This document shows, in pieces, positions 9,812-18,835 of a stretch of 64,000 nucleotides of DNA. The position numbers and the translations under genes were made by a program. Position 1 is the stretch's first letter, and the number at the start of each line of letters is the position of its first letter. The DNA comes from Pseudobdellovibrionaceae bacterium (GTDB lineage Bacteria; Bdellovibrionota; Bdellovibrionia; Bdellovibrionales; Bdellovibrionaceae). The notes under the pieces are model-generated. The model saw only the letters and a list, made by a program, of their open reading frames with translations. It was not told where the DNA came from and ran no database searches. The DNA is taken from contig JAHBUS010000006.1 of the NCBI GenBank assembly GCA_019637955.1, positions 205,826 to 269,825 of the forward strand, in the 5' to 3' direction.

Positions 9812-10960
9812 ATGCGCCGACTCATTCTCTCTCTCGCCCTCGTCTCGCTCCCCGCCTGGGGGGCGATCGACGACGTCTTGCGCTCGCCTCACGCCTTTTC
9901 GGAGGCCCCCTTAGCCGCAGGCCAAACCGTGCGGGTGCCCACGGTTCAAGTGGTGATGGCGGACTACGATTTGATTGCCCATGACTTTGCGGCCCAGGCC
10001 CGCCGCGCGGGCGAGAGCGAGCAGGCGTGGAAAACACGTGTCGACGCCTGGCTGGTGGCCGAAACCGGATTTATTTTAAAAGCCCAGACCCGGCAAACCG
10101 AAGTCAACTCCCCGATCGCAACGGCGACCGAGACGAAAGAGGCGTACCGTCCCGTCGGTTACCGACGGGCGCACGTGCTCCCCGTGCAGGGCGGGCTCGT
10201 CGACGCAAAAGGAACCGGAACCGCCTACCCGCAACAACGTCATCACGGAAACGGGCTCGCAACTTTGGGTGAAATGATTCGTGAATTCATCTTTGAAAAG
10301 CTGGTGAATGAAGTCATGACCGATGCCCGCGCGAACGTGAGGACCGTTGGCAGTTACGCCGCGATGGACTTTGGCTTTGACGTGATTCACCAAGATGGCT
10401 CGCGCGACCGCGCCGGTTATATTCTGAGACAGGCGCATGTGCGCGCGAGCGGAAATATTTCGACGCTGGGTAAAGAGGAGGCTTTTCAGGTCGAGAAAAT
10501 TCTCAGACGCTACGGCCTCACGTCTTCGGGCGAGACTTACGGCTTTCGACACGCCGGCCAGCCTCATCACGAATGGGATTACACGAATGTTCAAGGGACC
10601 AACAATTCTCGTGTGATCGAGATCATCGACTTCGGGGCTTACCTGGCGGTCGATCAATTCAAGCACCGGCTGGTTTCGCACACGGATATTTATACGCCCT
10701 TGATCGAACCGGGCCAGCCGGGCTTTATTCAACCCGATCCCTCCCGCCGCGTGTCTCTGGAGCAATGGGGGAACTTGGGTGTGGCCGATCCGAAAATGGA
10801 CAAGGCTTGGATTTGGTCGCACGAGCTGGCCCGTGCGTGGGCCGAGGGCCGCGCGGATCGCGGCGCCGCCGAACAGCACCTTCGCGCTTTGCTGGAGCCC
10901 TTCAAGAATCAGCGCCGCAGCGGCGGCATGTGCCGGTCGATCCTGATATCGACAAAATAA
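9812..10960 (+). CDS. Exported protein with SelO (YdiU)-like motifs
   Basis: The ATG at 9812 follows GGGAGGACCC. The 382-residue product has a signal peptide (MRRLILSLALVSLPAWG-A), so it acts in the periplasm or outside. Several stretches resemble SelO pseudokinases, which transfer AMP to proteins: KGTGTAYPQQRHHGNG (about 133-148) resembles the SelO KGxGxTPYSRxGDGR region, GEMIREFIFEKLVNE (153-167) the following IREF helix, AGYILRQAHVRASGN (201-215) the VLTRVAxSHIRVG region, and IIDFGAYL (271-278) the DYGP metal-binding motif. The catalytic-loop NTDN is altered (YTNVQ). SelO itself is about 480 residues and usually cytosolic, so homology is tentative. The gene is inserted, on the opposite strand, between nusG and rplK. 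Confidence 0.6.
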   Translation: MRRLILSLALVSLPAWGAIDDVLRSPHAFSEAPLAAGQTVRVPTVQVVMADYDLIAHDFAAQARRAGESEQAWKTRVDAWLVAETGFILKAQTRQTEVNSPIATATETKEAYRPVGYRRAHVLPVQGGLVDAKGTGTAYPQQRHHGNGLATLGEMIREFIFEKLVNEVMTDARANVRTVGSYAAMDFGFDVIHQDGSRDRAGYILRQAHVRASGNISTLGKEEAFQVEKILRRYGLTSSGETYGFRHAGQPHHEWDYTNVQGTNNSRVIEIIDFGAYLAVDQFKHRLVSHTDIYTPLIEPGQPGFIQPDPSRRVSLEQWGNLGVADPKMDKAWIWSHELARAWAEGRADRGAAEQHLRALLEPFKNQRRSGGMCRSILISTK

Positions 10961-10984
10961 AAAGGCCGCCATGGGCGGCCTTTT
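10960..10984. terminator. Bidirectional intrinsic terminator
   Basis: AAAAGGCCGCC and its exact complement GGCGGCCTTTT form an 11-bp stem with loop ATG. The A and T ends provide U tracts for both strands. It terminates both the SelO-like gene and nusG, which converge here. Confidence 0.88.
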
Positions 10985-11009
10985 CTCAATGACTAAAATG
11001 CAGAGGCTT

Positions 11010-11549
11010 TTAGGCTTTTTCGACTTGAATGAAGTCGAGTTCCACAGGTGTGGGACGGCCGAAGATGGAAACGAGAACTTTGACCTTCCCTTTTTCTTCG
11101 TTGATCTCTTCAACGGTGCCGTTGAAGTTGCTGAACGGTCCATCAACAACGGTGACGCTTTCACCGATCGAGAACTTGATTTTGGCGCGGGGCTTTTCGG
11201 CACCGATCGTCATTTGCTGAGTCACGCGCATGACTTCAGACTCGGGAACTTCAGGAGGGCGAGTTTTCGCGCCACCAACGAAGCCCGTGACTTTTGACGA
11301 GTGCTTCACCAAGTGCCAAGTCTCATCGGTCAGCACCATGTTCACGAACATGTAACCGGGGAAGAACTTGCGCGATTTGGTTTGTTTTTGACCTTTGACG
11401 AGCTGAACGACGTTTTCAGAAGGAATGAGGATGTCGCCGATCAGTGTCTCGAGCTTGTGGGAACGGGCGCGCTCTTCAATGGCGGATTTCGCCGTGTTCT
11501 CGCAGCCCGTTTGCACATTCACGATGTACCATTTTTTTTCCATGTTCAT
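11010..11549 (-). CDS. nusG: Transcription termination/antitermination factor NusG
   Basis: NusG binds RNA polymerase, suppresses pausing and links it to Rho and to ribosomes. The 179-residue product has the NGN domain ([19 protein letters not shown], then [10 protein letters not shown]) and the C-terminal KOW domain ([20 protein letters not shown]). The ATG at 11549 is eight bases from AAAGGG; an ATG two codons later is an alternative. It follows secE by 15 bases. It ends its transcription unit here instead of leading into rplK. Confidence 0.97.
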   Translation of the reverse strand: MNMEKKWYIVNVQTGCENTAKSAIEERARSHKLETLIGDILIPSENVVQLVKGQKQTKSRKFFPGYMFVNMVLTDETWHLVKHSSKVTGFVGGAKTRPPEVPESEVMRVTQQMTIGAEKPRAKIKFSIGESVTVVDGPFSNFNGTVEEINEEKGKVKVLVSIFGRPTPVELDFIQVEKA

Positions 11550-11564
11550 TGTGCCCGCCCTTTC

Positions 11565-11942
11565 TTACTTGGTGAGCATCGTAACCATGTAGCCCGACAT
11601 GAAGTCGAAGCTCGTCACGATCACGCTAGAAATCAAAACCATCACGCAAACAACAATCGTCATCGCCGTGACATCTTTACGAGAGGGCCAAACGACCTTA
11701 CGAATCTCGGAGACAACCTCATCCCCCCAAGCCAAAACTTTGGGAGAAAACTGAAGAACCAAGAAGATGATGAGACCGAAAGCAACGGGAAGCCCGTGAC
11801 GAACCAAGTCGCTATCCGACAAACGTGCAATCACCCCGAAGGCCGAACCAAACGCTTTGATCAAAAGATGCAAAGTGACGGCACAAAGCACGCCAAAAAT
11901 CGCAAAACTCATCGTCAAAACTTTAGAGTTTGTTTTATCCAT
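11565..11942 (-). CDS. secE: Preprotein translocase subunit SecE
   Basis: SecE clamps the SecY channel of the inner membrane. The start is the ATG at 11942 (MDKTNSKVL) with AAGGAGAG upstream. The 125-residue product has three hydrophobic segments (about 8-30, 48-68 and 98-120) like the three-span SecE of gammaproteobacteria, and the conserved amphipathic stretch EIRKVVWPSRKDV before the last span. It is next to nusG, as in most bacteria. Confidence 0.95.
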   Translation of the reverse strand: MDKTNSKVLTMSFAIFGVLCAVTLHLLIKAFGSAFGVIARLSDSDLVRHGLPVAFGLIIFLVLQFSPKVLAWGDEVVSEIRKVVWPSRKDVTAMTIVVCVMVLISSVIVTSFDFMSGYMVTMLTK

Positions 11943-11986
11943 ACTCCCAATCTCTCCTTGGTACCCCAACCTTGGCAGGGGTGCCC

Positions 11987-12044
11987 GAAAATGCGCCGGG
12001 GGCGCATCAAAAAACAGCTGCCAAATTCCGGAGGAATTTGGCAG
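11987..12044 (-). terminator. Tandem terminator hairpins between tRNA-Trp and secE
   Basis: The first hairpin pairs CTGCCAAATTCC with GGAATTTGGCAG (12018-12044, 12 bp, three-base loop) and is followed by six T on the minus strand; its 5' arm includes the last bases and the encoded CCA of tRNA-Trp. The second pairs ATGCGCC with GGCGCAT (11991-12007), followed by TTTTC. Read-through or an unseen promoter would be needed to express secE-nusG. Confidence 0.75.
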
Positions 12045-12114
12045 GGCCGCAGGGATTCGAACCCTGAACCTAAGGATTTGGAGTCCTTCGCTCTACCGTT
12101 AGAGCTACAGCCCT
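12039..12114 (-). tRNA. tRNA-Trp (CCA)
   Basis: The gene folds into a full cloverleaf with anticodon CCA in the loop CTCCAAA, T-arm CAGGGTTCGAATCCCTG and acceptor AGGGCTG/CGGCCCT. The 3' CCA is encoded. It lies between tuf and secE, a common position for tRNA-Trp in bacteria. Its 3' end is also the 5' arm of a terminator stem. Confidence 0.96.
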
Positions 12115-12145
12115 GTCGATTTTTAATCCTAAATTCGTCAGCCTT

Positions 12146-12181
12146 AAAAAGCCTACGGGGACTATAATGTCCCCGTTGGCT
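12146..12181 (-). terminator. Intrinsic terminator downstream of tuf
   Basis: On the minus strand ACGGGGAC-ATTATA-GTCCCCGT (12155-12176) is a perfect 8-bp stem, extended by AGCC/GGCT across one mismatch (12150-12181), and followed by TTTTT. It lies 34 bases after the tuf stop and before tRNA-Trp. Confidence 0.8.
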
Positions 12182-12214
12182 TCTCAATTCAAGTTTGAGT
12201 TTGAAAAGCGCTGA

Positions 12215-13405
<1,191 letters not shown>

Positions 13406-13460
13406 TTGAACTTCCTCCTGAATGGAAATTTCTTTTTAAAACGAGTTCTAATTTTTTAAA

Positions 13461-13497
13461 CGAACCAAATTTCTCGAACCAAAGCTTTCGAACCAAA
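13461..13497 (-). repeat. Three 14-base direct repeats in the tuf leader
   Basis: CGAACCAAA occurs at 13461, 13475 and 13489, exactly 14 bases apart, with spacers TTTCT and GCTTT. On the transcribed strand each copy reads TTTGGTTCG, twice followed by A. GGTTCGA is the typical sequence of a tRNA T-loop. The repeats lie between tRNA-Thr(GGT) and tuf. Confidence 0.7.
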
Positions 13498-13532
13498 AAC
13501 CACGGCTTCCATGCTGTGCCCAGCTTTTAAAC

Positions 13533-13607
13533 TGGAGCCCGTGATCGGAGCCGAACCGACGACCTCACCCTTACCAAGGGTGTGCTCTACCACTGAGCTA
13601 CACGGGC
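13533..13607 (-). tRNA. tRNA-Thr (GGT)
   Basis: The cloverleaf is complete with anticodon GGT in the loop TTGGTAA, acceptor GCCCGTG/CACGGGC, T-arm GTCGGTTCGGCTCCGAT and an encoded CCA. It is fourth in the tRNA cluster, equivalent to E. coli thrT. Confidence 0.96.
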
Positions 13608-13614
13608 CGAAAAT

Positions 13615-13691
13615 TGGAGCGGGTGACCGGTCTCGAACCGGCAACCCTCAGCTTGGAAGGCTGATACTCTAGCCAATTGAGCTACACCCGC
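13615..13691 (-). tRNA. tRNA-Gly (TCC)
   Basis: The cloverleaf has anticodon TCC in the loop CTTCCAA, acceptor GCGGGTG paired with CACCCGC, T-arm GCCGGTTCGAGACCGGT and an encoded CCA. It is third in the cluster, equivalent to E. coli glyT, and lies seven bases before tRNA-Thr(GGT). Confidence 0.96.
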
Positions 13692-13790
13692 CCACGCCTC
13701 AGCCCAACATCGAAAAGTGTCCAACCCTTTGGCTCAGCCAGCAGATTGAAACACCCTTTTTATCGAACATCAACACCCAGAGCCTTCAAT

Positions 13791-13876
13791 TGGTGGAGAG
13801 AGAAGGATTCGAACCTTCGTAGGCGCGAGCCAGCAGATTTACAGTCTGCCCCCTTTAGCCACTCGGGCATCTCTCC
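13791..13876 (-). tRNA. tRNA-Tyr (GTA)
   Basis: This is a class II tRNA of 86 bases with a long variable arm (TGGCTCGCGCCTA), anticodon GTA in the loop CTGTAAA, acceptor GGAGAGA/TCTCTCC and an encoded CCA. It is second in the cluster, equivalent to E. coli tyrU. Confidence 0.96.
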
Positions 13877-13895
13877 ATTTGAAGACTCTAAGAAT

Positions 13896-13971
13896 TGGAG
13901 CTGGTTATGGGACTCGAACCCGCAACCTGCTGATTACAAATCAGCTGCTCTACCAATTGAGCTAAACCAGC
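13896..13971 (-). tRNA. tRNA-Thr (TGT)
   Basis: The cloverleaf has anticodon TGT in the loop TTTGTAA, acceptor GCTGGTT/AACCAGC, T-arm TGCGGGTTCGAGTCCCAT and an encoded CCA. It is first in the cluster, equivalent to E. coli thrU. Confidence 0.96.
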
Positions 13972-13994
13972 CTCTTTTGAGCCACGAAGGGTGA

Positions 13995-14023
13995 GTTTTA
14001 TGGAGAAGAGCGAGCAGAGTCAA
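13995..14023 (-). promoter_or_regulatory. Predicted promoter of the tRNA-tuf operon
   Basis: On the minus strand TTGACT (14018-14023), a 17-base spacer and TAAAAC (13995-14000) precede the first tRNA by about 24 bases. It lies directly after the rlmB stop. Position and spacing fit a strong housekeeping promoter. Confidence 0.6.
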
Positions 14024-14032
14024 AGGGATTGA

Positions 14033-14923
14033 TTAAGATTTTTCATTCGTCTTGCGAGTGCGTTGACGGAGTGTCTCGGTCAAGGCGATGGCGGTGGCCA
14101 CCGAAGCGTTGTAGCTCGCCGCAGCACTGACCTGAGGAATGCTCACTAATTCATCACAAAGGCGCTCGGTCGTGCTTCGCAGACCCTTGTCTTCGGCGCC
14201 CACGCACCAGACCACCTTTTCGGGGATGTTTTGGTCGAAAAGCGTGCGCTTTCCTTTATGGCTGAGACCGAAAACCCAGTAACCCTGCTTCTTGAGAGTT
14301 TCGAGGTGACCCGCGAAGTTGGTCGTCTCCTCGACGGGAACGTGCTCGGCGCCGCCGCAGGCGACTTTGTGAACGGTGGCCGTGAGGCCAACCGCGCGGT
14401 CTTCGGGAATCAGCAGGCCCTTCACGCCCATCAGCCATGAGGTGCGCAGGATCGCGCCGAGATTGTGCGGATCTTCGATGCCGTCGAGCACCAGAACGGT
14501 GGCTTCACGCGCGCGCTCAAGCTCGCTCCAATCAATTTCGGGACGAAAATCAACCGTGAGGATCGCCCCTTGGTGCGACCCGAAACGGTCCAGTGTCGAA
14601 TCGGGAACGACTTTGGGTGAAAGCCCCTGAGGCCGCAGATCCTGAGCGATTTTTTTGAGATCCTGGCTCGACTCCCAACCTTGTTTCATCCACAGCTCTT
14701 TGCAGTGTTTGGGATGCGTGGCGATCGCTTCCAAAATCGCGTGCGTGCCGATCAGCACGCGGTGATTTTTGGGAATCTCGATGAAACCCGAACGCGAGGG
14801 TTTGGCTTCGGGGGCACGAGGAGGAGCGCCCTTGGGAGCCGGCTTTCCGCTGGTGCGAGCGCTTTTTTGGGCGTCGGCAAAACGGGTGTTGGCTTTTTGC
14901 GGCTGTTTCTTTTGCTTTTTCAT
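14033..14923 (-). CDS. rlmB: 23S rRNA (guanosine-2'-O-)-methyltransferase of the TrmH/RlmB family
   Basis: The enzyme is a SPOUT methyltransferase that methylates a ribose in 23S rRNA (G2251 in E. coli). The 296-residue product has a basic Lys/Gln-rich N-terminal extension of about 45 residues, a substrate-binding domain starting at VLIGTHAILEAI, and the SPOUT motifs DGIEDPHNLGAILRT, VGAEDKGL and SIPQVSAAASYNASVATAI. It ends a long unit that begins with ribE. The exact target within the TrmH family cannot be fixed from sequence alone. Confidence 0.88.
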   Translation of the reverse strand: MKKQKKQPQKANTRFADAQKSARTSGKPAPKGAPPRAPEAKPSRSGFIEIPKNHRVLIGTHAILEAIATHPKHCKELWMKQGWESSQDLKKIAQDLRPQGLSPKVVPDSTLDRFGSHQGAILTVDFRPEIDWSELERAREATVLVLDGIEDPHNLGAILRTSWLMGVKGLLIPEDRAVGLTATVHKVACGGAEHVPVEETTNFAGHLETLKKQGYWVFGLSHKGKRTLFDQNIPEKVVWCVGAEDKGLRSTTERLCDELVSIPQVSAAASYNASVATAIALTETLRQRTRKTNEKS

Positions 14924-14930
14924 CGAGAAC

Positions 14931-15644
14931 TCATTTCTTCTTCATCATGGCGACCGAATAATCGAGGGCCGCTTTGCGAGGGTTCGGAGATTCAATAATG
15001 GGGCGGGCCACGACAAGCGCCGAGGCTCCGTGGGCCGTCGCCTCCGCGGGGCCCATCACGCGCTTCTGGTCGCCCGCTTCTTCGAGCGTGAAGCGAATCC
15101 CGGGCGTGACGAGATAAAGGCCTTTGTCGCGAAGATCCGCGAGCTCTTCGCCCGAGCAGACGATGCCGGTCAAGCCGCACTCTTTGACGAGATCGGCCAG
15201 CTGGACCACGTGCTCGCGGATGCTTTGGTCTTTGAGAACCGGCGGAAGCGTTTCGGCGGAAAAGCTCGTGAGCATGGTCACACAGAGAATTTTAAAGGGG
15301 CGGGTTTGGTTGAGCTCGCGCTCGAGCTCCGCGAGCGCTTTGAGCGCCTCTTTGCCCGCCTGCGCGTGCACGGTGACCAGCGAAGCGCCCGACTCAAAAC
15401 TCGCGCGGACCGCCGCCACCATCGTCGACGGAATGTCGAAAAACTTGCAGTCGACAAACACCGGACTCTCGGCCGCGATCTCGCGGATCAGGGCCTCGCC
15501 GTAGCGGTGCACGAGCCGCGGACCCACCTTGAACGCACCCACCACGTCGGCCAAATCACGCACGAGTTCCAAGGCACGCTCACGGGTGTCGACATCAAGG
15601 CCGACGATGAGCGGATTGGATTCAAGCATGCGGGGGATGGCCAT
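14931..15644 (-). CDS. pyrF: Orotidine 5'-phosphate decarboxylase
   Basis: PyrF makes UMP from OMP, the last step of de novo pyrimidine synthesis. The 237-residue product has LIVGLDVDTRERAL at the N terminus, the catalytic Lys/Asp array in VDCKFFDIPSTM (D-x-K-x-x-D), and LVTPGIRF and GASALVVARPII for phosphate binding. It starts 13 bases after the proS stop and ends seven bases before rlmB, so the three are probably cotranscribed. Confidence 0.94.
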   Translation of the reverse strand: MAIPRMLESNPLIVGLDVDTRERALELVRDLADVVGAFKVGPRLVHRYGEALIREIAAESPVFVDCKFFDIPSTMVAAVRASFESGASLVTVHAQAGKEALKALAELERELNQTRPFKILCVTMLTSFSAETLPPVLKDQSIREHVVQLADLVKECGLTGIVCSGEELADLRDKGLYLVTPGIRFTLEEAGDQKRVMGPAEATAHGASALVVARPIIESPNPRKAALDYSVAMMKKK

Positions 15645-15657
15645 GACAGTTCCTTTC

Positions 15658-17388
15658 TTAGCCGAGGACTTCGCGGATCGCGCCCATCACCTGATCGGGA
15701 GCGACTTTTTTAACTTCTTTGGTTTTGCGGTTCACGACTTCGACCTGGTTTTGATCGAGGCCTTTTTTGCCGATCACCACGCGCACGGGCATTCCGAGCA
15801 GGTCCGCATCTTTGAACTTCACGCCGGGACGCTCTTCGCGATCATCGACCAGAACATCCAAACGCATCGACTCCAGCTCTTTTTCAAGACTGTTCGAAAG
15901 GCCCATCACTTTGTCGTCATTGGTGTCCAAAACGCAGATGTGAACGTGGTAAGGCGCGATCGACTTGGGCCAGATGATGCCGTCGGCATCATGGCTCTGC
16001 TCGATCGTGGCCTGCACGGTGCGCGTGACGCCGATGCCGTAGCAGCCCATCTCGATGGGCATCGCCTTGCCGTCTTTACTGAGATAGGTCGCGTTCATTT
16101 TTTGCGAGTACTTGGTGCCCAAGTAGAACACGTGGCCGACTTCGATCCCGCGGTAAGCTTTGAGAAAGCCCTTGCCGTTCGGGTCCTTGTCGCCCTCGCG
16201 GGCCATGCGCAAATCCGCGATCTTCGCGGGTTTGAAATCGCGGCCGTGATTGACGTTTTTCAAATGGAAGCCGTCTTTGTTGGCGCCCACGATGTAGTTT
16301 TTAAGACCCTGAACGCCGTTGTCCATGTAGACCGGAATTTCGAGGCCGACGGGGCCGCACGAGCCGGGCCAAGCCTTGCTCACCTGCTTGACCTCTTCGT
16401 CGGTCAGCATTTGCGGCGGGTTGGTCATGCCGAGAACATTTTTGAGTTTGACGGGGTTGAGCTCATCCGAACCGCGCAGCAAAACCGCGATGGCTTTGAG
16501 ATCTTTGTTTTTGGGATCTTGGCCTTCGTTGGTCGAGAAAAAAAGAGTTTTAACAAGATCGCGCTCGCCCACGCCGGTGAATTTGGCCAGGTTCGCGATG
16601 GTCTTTTGACCGGGCGTCGCGAACTCCTCGACGGGCTTTTCGGCCTCGCTCGAGACGTGCGGAGCCGGGTCGATCGCGGGGCACACTTCGATATTGGCCG
16701 CAAAGTCAGAGCCGTCCGAAACGAGCAGCGCATCTTCACCCGCATCGGCGAGCAGTTGGAATTCGTGCGTCTGCGAGCCGCCAATATTGCCGGCATCCGC
16801 CTGCACGATGCGGTACTGAAGGCCCAAACGGTCAAAGATCGCCTGGTAGGCCTGGTACATGGATTCGTAGGCCTTGAGCGCGCCCTCCTGGTCGATATCG
16901 AAGCTGTAGGCGTCTTTCATTGAGAATTCGCGTCCGCGCATCAAACCGAAGCGGGGGCGAATTTCGTCGCGGTACTTGGTTTGGATTTGGTAGAGGTTGC
17001 GGGGCAAATCGCGGTACGACTTGATGTCGTGACGAGCGTAATCGGTCACGGCCTCTTCGTGCGTGGCGCCCAAACAGAACCATTGGTCATTGCGGTTTTT
17101 GAATTTGAGCAAACCCGCGCCCATTTCGGTCCAGCGGTTGGTCTCTTCCCAAAGCGCTTGGGGATGCACCATCGGCATCAGGATTTCGGTGCAACCGCGC
17201 TTGTCGAGCTCTTCGCGGATGATGGCTTCGAACTTGCGGATCGCGCGCAGGGCGAGATTTCCGTAAGTGTACAGACCCGGCGCCAATTTCTGGATGTAGC
17301 CGCCGCGGACCATCAGCTTGTGCGAGGGAATCTCGGCGTCGCCGGGAGCTTCTTTCATGGTGAAAATGTGCGTCTTGGTCCACTTCAT
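15658..17388 (-). CDS. proS: Proline--tRNA ligase
   Basis: ProRS charges tRNA-Pro. The 576-residue product is the bacterial type with an editing insertion: class II motif 2 around FRDEIRPRFGLMRGREFSMKD (read as two parts, RDEIRPRFGLMRGREF and SMKDAYSFD), the INS editing domain in the middle (about 225-385), motif 3 MGCYGIGVTRTVQATIEQ and a C-terminal anticodon-binding domain. Its ATG overlaps the ntrX stop as ATGA, which implies translational coupling of a housekeeping synthetase to a response regulator. Confidence 0.96.
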   Translation of the reverse strand: MKWTKTHIFTMKEAPGDAEIPSHKLMVRGGYIQKLAPGLYTYGNLALRAIRKFEAIIREELDKRGCTEILMPMVHPQALWEETNRWTEMGAGLLKFKNRNDQWFCLGATHEEAVTDYARHDIKSYRDLPRNLYQIQTKYRDEIRPRFGLMRGREFSMKDAYSFDIDQEGALKAYESMYQAYQAIFDRLGLQYRIVQADAGNIGGSQTHEFQLLADAGEDALLVSDGSDFAANIEVCPAIDPAPHVSSEAEKPVEEFATPGQKTIANLAKFTGVGERDLVKTLFFSTNEGQDPKNKDLKAIAVLLRGSDELNPVKLKNVLGMTNPPQMLTDEEVKQVSKAWPGSCGPVGLEIPVYMDNGVQGLKNYIVGANKDGFHLKNVNHGRDFKPAKIADLRMAREGDKDPNGKGFLKAYRGIEVGHVFYLGTKYSQKMNATYLSKDGKAMPIEMGCYGIGVTRTVQATIEQSHDADGIIWPKSIAPYHVHICVLDTNDDKVMGLSNSLEKELESMRLDVLVDDREERPGVKFKDADLLGMPVRVVIGKKGLDQNQVEVVNRKTKEVKKVAPDQVMGAIREVLG

Positions 17389-18770
17389 ACTTGGTCGTCG
17401 TTTCCTTTTTGAGTTTCGATGCCGAAGGCTTTGATTTTACGGTGCAGGTAACTGCGCTCCAGCCCAATCATCTCCGCCGTGCGCGAAATGTTGCCGTTGT
17501 TCTCTTGGATTTTGGCGAGCAAGAAATCCTTTTCAAACGCCGCGCGGGCTTCACGGAAGGTGTTGAAATCCGTGTTCGAGGAACCGCCGCCCACCGCCAG
17601 ACCGGCGAAACGCAAGTCGTGCACGTCGACGAATTCGCCGGGAGTCAGGATGTACACGCGCTCGAGGAAGTTTTTAAGTTCAAGCACGTTGCCGGGCCAG
17701 CCGTACTCGAGCATCGCTTCGATCGCCTTGGGTGAAAACTCTTTGCGCGGGAAGCGGCCGTCTTTGGCGACCCCGTCCGAGAAGTGCGACACCAGGGCGG
17801 GAATGTCTTCGGGATGCTCGCGCAAAGCGGGCACGTTAAAGGGCACGACGTTCAAGCGGTGGTACAGGTCTTCGCGGAATTTGCCTTGCCCGATGAGCTG
17901 CTCGAGATTCTCGCCGGTGGCCGCGATCACGCGGACATCAATCGGGATCAACTCGTGACCGCCGACGCGTTGAAAACGGCGCTCTTGCAGCACGCGGAGC
18001 AAGCGCTCTTGGGCTTTCAGAGAGAGGTCGGCGACTTCATCCAGGAACAGCGTTCCACCGCTCGCAAGCTCGAGCTTTCCTTTTTGCGCTTTTTCGGCAC
18101 CGGGGAAGGCGCCCTTTTCGTAACCGAAAAGATCGGTTTCGATGAGGTCTTCCGGCAGGTTGCCACAAGCCACTTCAACAAAGGGGCGGCCCGCGCGGGT
18201 GCTCATGTAGTGGATGTTTTGCGCGACCAGGGCTTTGCCCGAGCCGTTTTCGCCCATGAGCAGAACCCATGACTGCGTGGGTGCCACGCGCGCGATCATT
18301 TGCTTGAGCGCGATCATCTTGGGCGCCTCGCCGATCAAGGCGATGCTTCGGCGCAGGCGGCTCAAGAGCGCTTCTTTTTCGTCACGCTCCTGCTGGTACT
18401 GCAGGATGTTCGAGATGCAGATCAAAATTTTGTCCATCGACAGCGGCTTTTCGATAAAGTCCCAGGCGCCGAGCTTGGTCGCTTTGACGGCGGTCTCAAT
18501 CGTGCCGTGGCCCGAGATCATCACGAACTCGATGTTCGGAAAATGTTTGCGCGCGGTCGTCAGCACTTCAATGCCATCGAGGCTTCCGGGCATCCAGATG
18601 TCGAGAAAAACGACTTCGGGCTGAAAGCTGCGCATCGCTTCGATGCCGGAATCGGCGTCGTGAGCGGTTTGAACCTGATGGCCTTCGTCTTTGAGCGTGG
18701 CCGAGAGAACTTCGCGGATGGGAAGTTCGTCATCGATGATGAGAATTTTCGCCGGACGGACGGATGTCAT
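17385..18770 (-). CDS. ntrX: NtrX/NtrC-type response regulator with altered GAFTGA loop
   Basis: The 461-residue product has a receiver domain (DDE near 14, phosphoacceptor in FLDIWMPG at about 56, Lys in IEKPLS), an AAA+ domain (Walker [12 protein letters not shown], Walker [12 protein letters not shown]) and a C-terminal Fis-type helix-turn-helix ([22 protein letters not shown]). The position is typical of NtrX, downstream of the NtrY-like kinase. The sigma54-contact loop reads GAFPGA in place of GAFTGA, so the usual Thr is Pro. In the NtrC family this Thr is important for sigma54 contact, so this regulator may not activate sigma54 promoters in the usual way. Confidence 0.85.
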   Translation of the reverse strand: MTSVRPAKILIIDDELPIREVLSATLKDEGHQVQTAHDADSGIEAMRSFQPEVVFLDIWMPGSLDGIEVLTTARKHFPNIEFVMISGHGTIETAVKATKLGAWDFIEKPLSMDKILICISNILQYQQERDEKEALLSRLRRSIALIGEAPKMIALKQMIARVAPTQSWVLLMGENGSGKALVAQNIHYMSTRAGRPFVEVACGNLPEDLIETDLFGYEKGAFPGAEKAQKGKLELASGGTLFLDEVADLSLKAQERLLRVLQERRFQRVGGHELIPIDVRVIAATGENLEQLIGQGKFREDLYHRLNVVPFNVPALREHPEDIPALVSHFSDGVAKDGRFPRKEFSPKAIEAMLEYGWPGNVLELKNFLERVYILTPGEFVDVHDLRFAGLAVGGGSSNTDFNTFREARAAFEKDFLLAKIQENNGNISRTAEMIGLERSYLHRKIKAFGIETQKGNDDQV

Positions 18771-18835
18771 GAAGCACTTCCTTGCTGGGCGCCAGAGCGT
18801 CGATGGTTTTTTGATCTGGTTTTCAGATTTGGCGC

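Noticed and set aside
12018..12044. The hairpin at the tRNA-Trp end as an attachment site or integration scar
   Set aside because: No integrase or direct repeat of the tRNA end is nearby, and the six-T tract marks it as a terminator.
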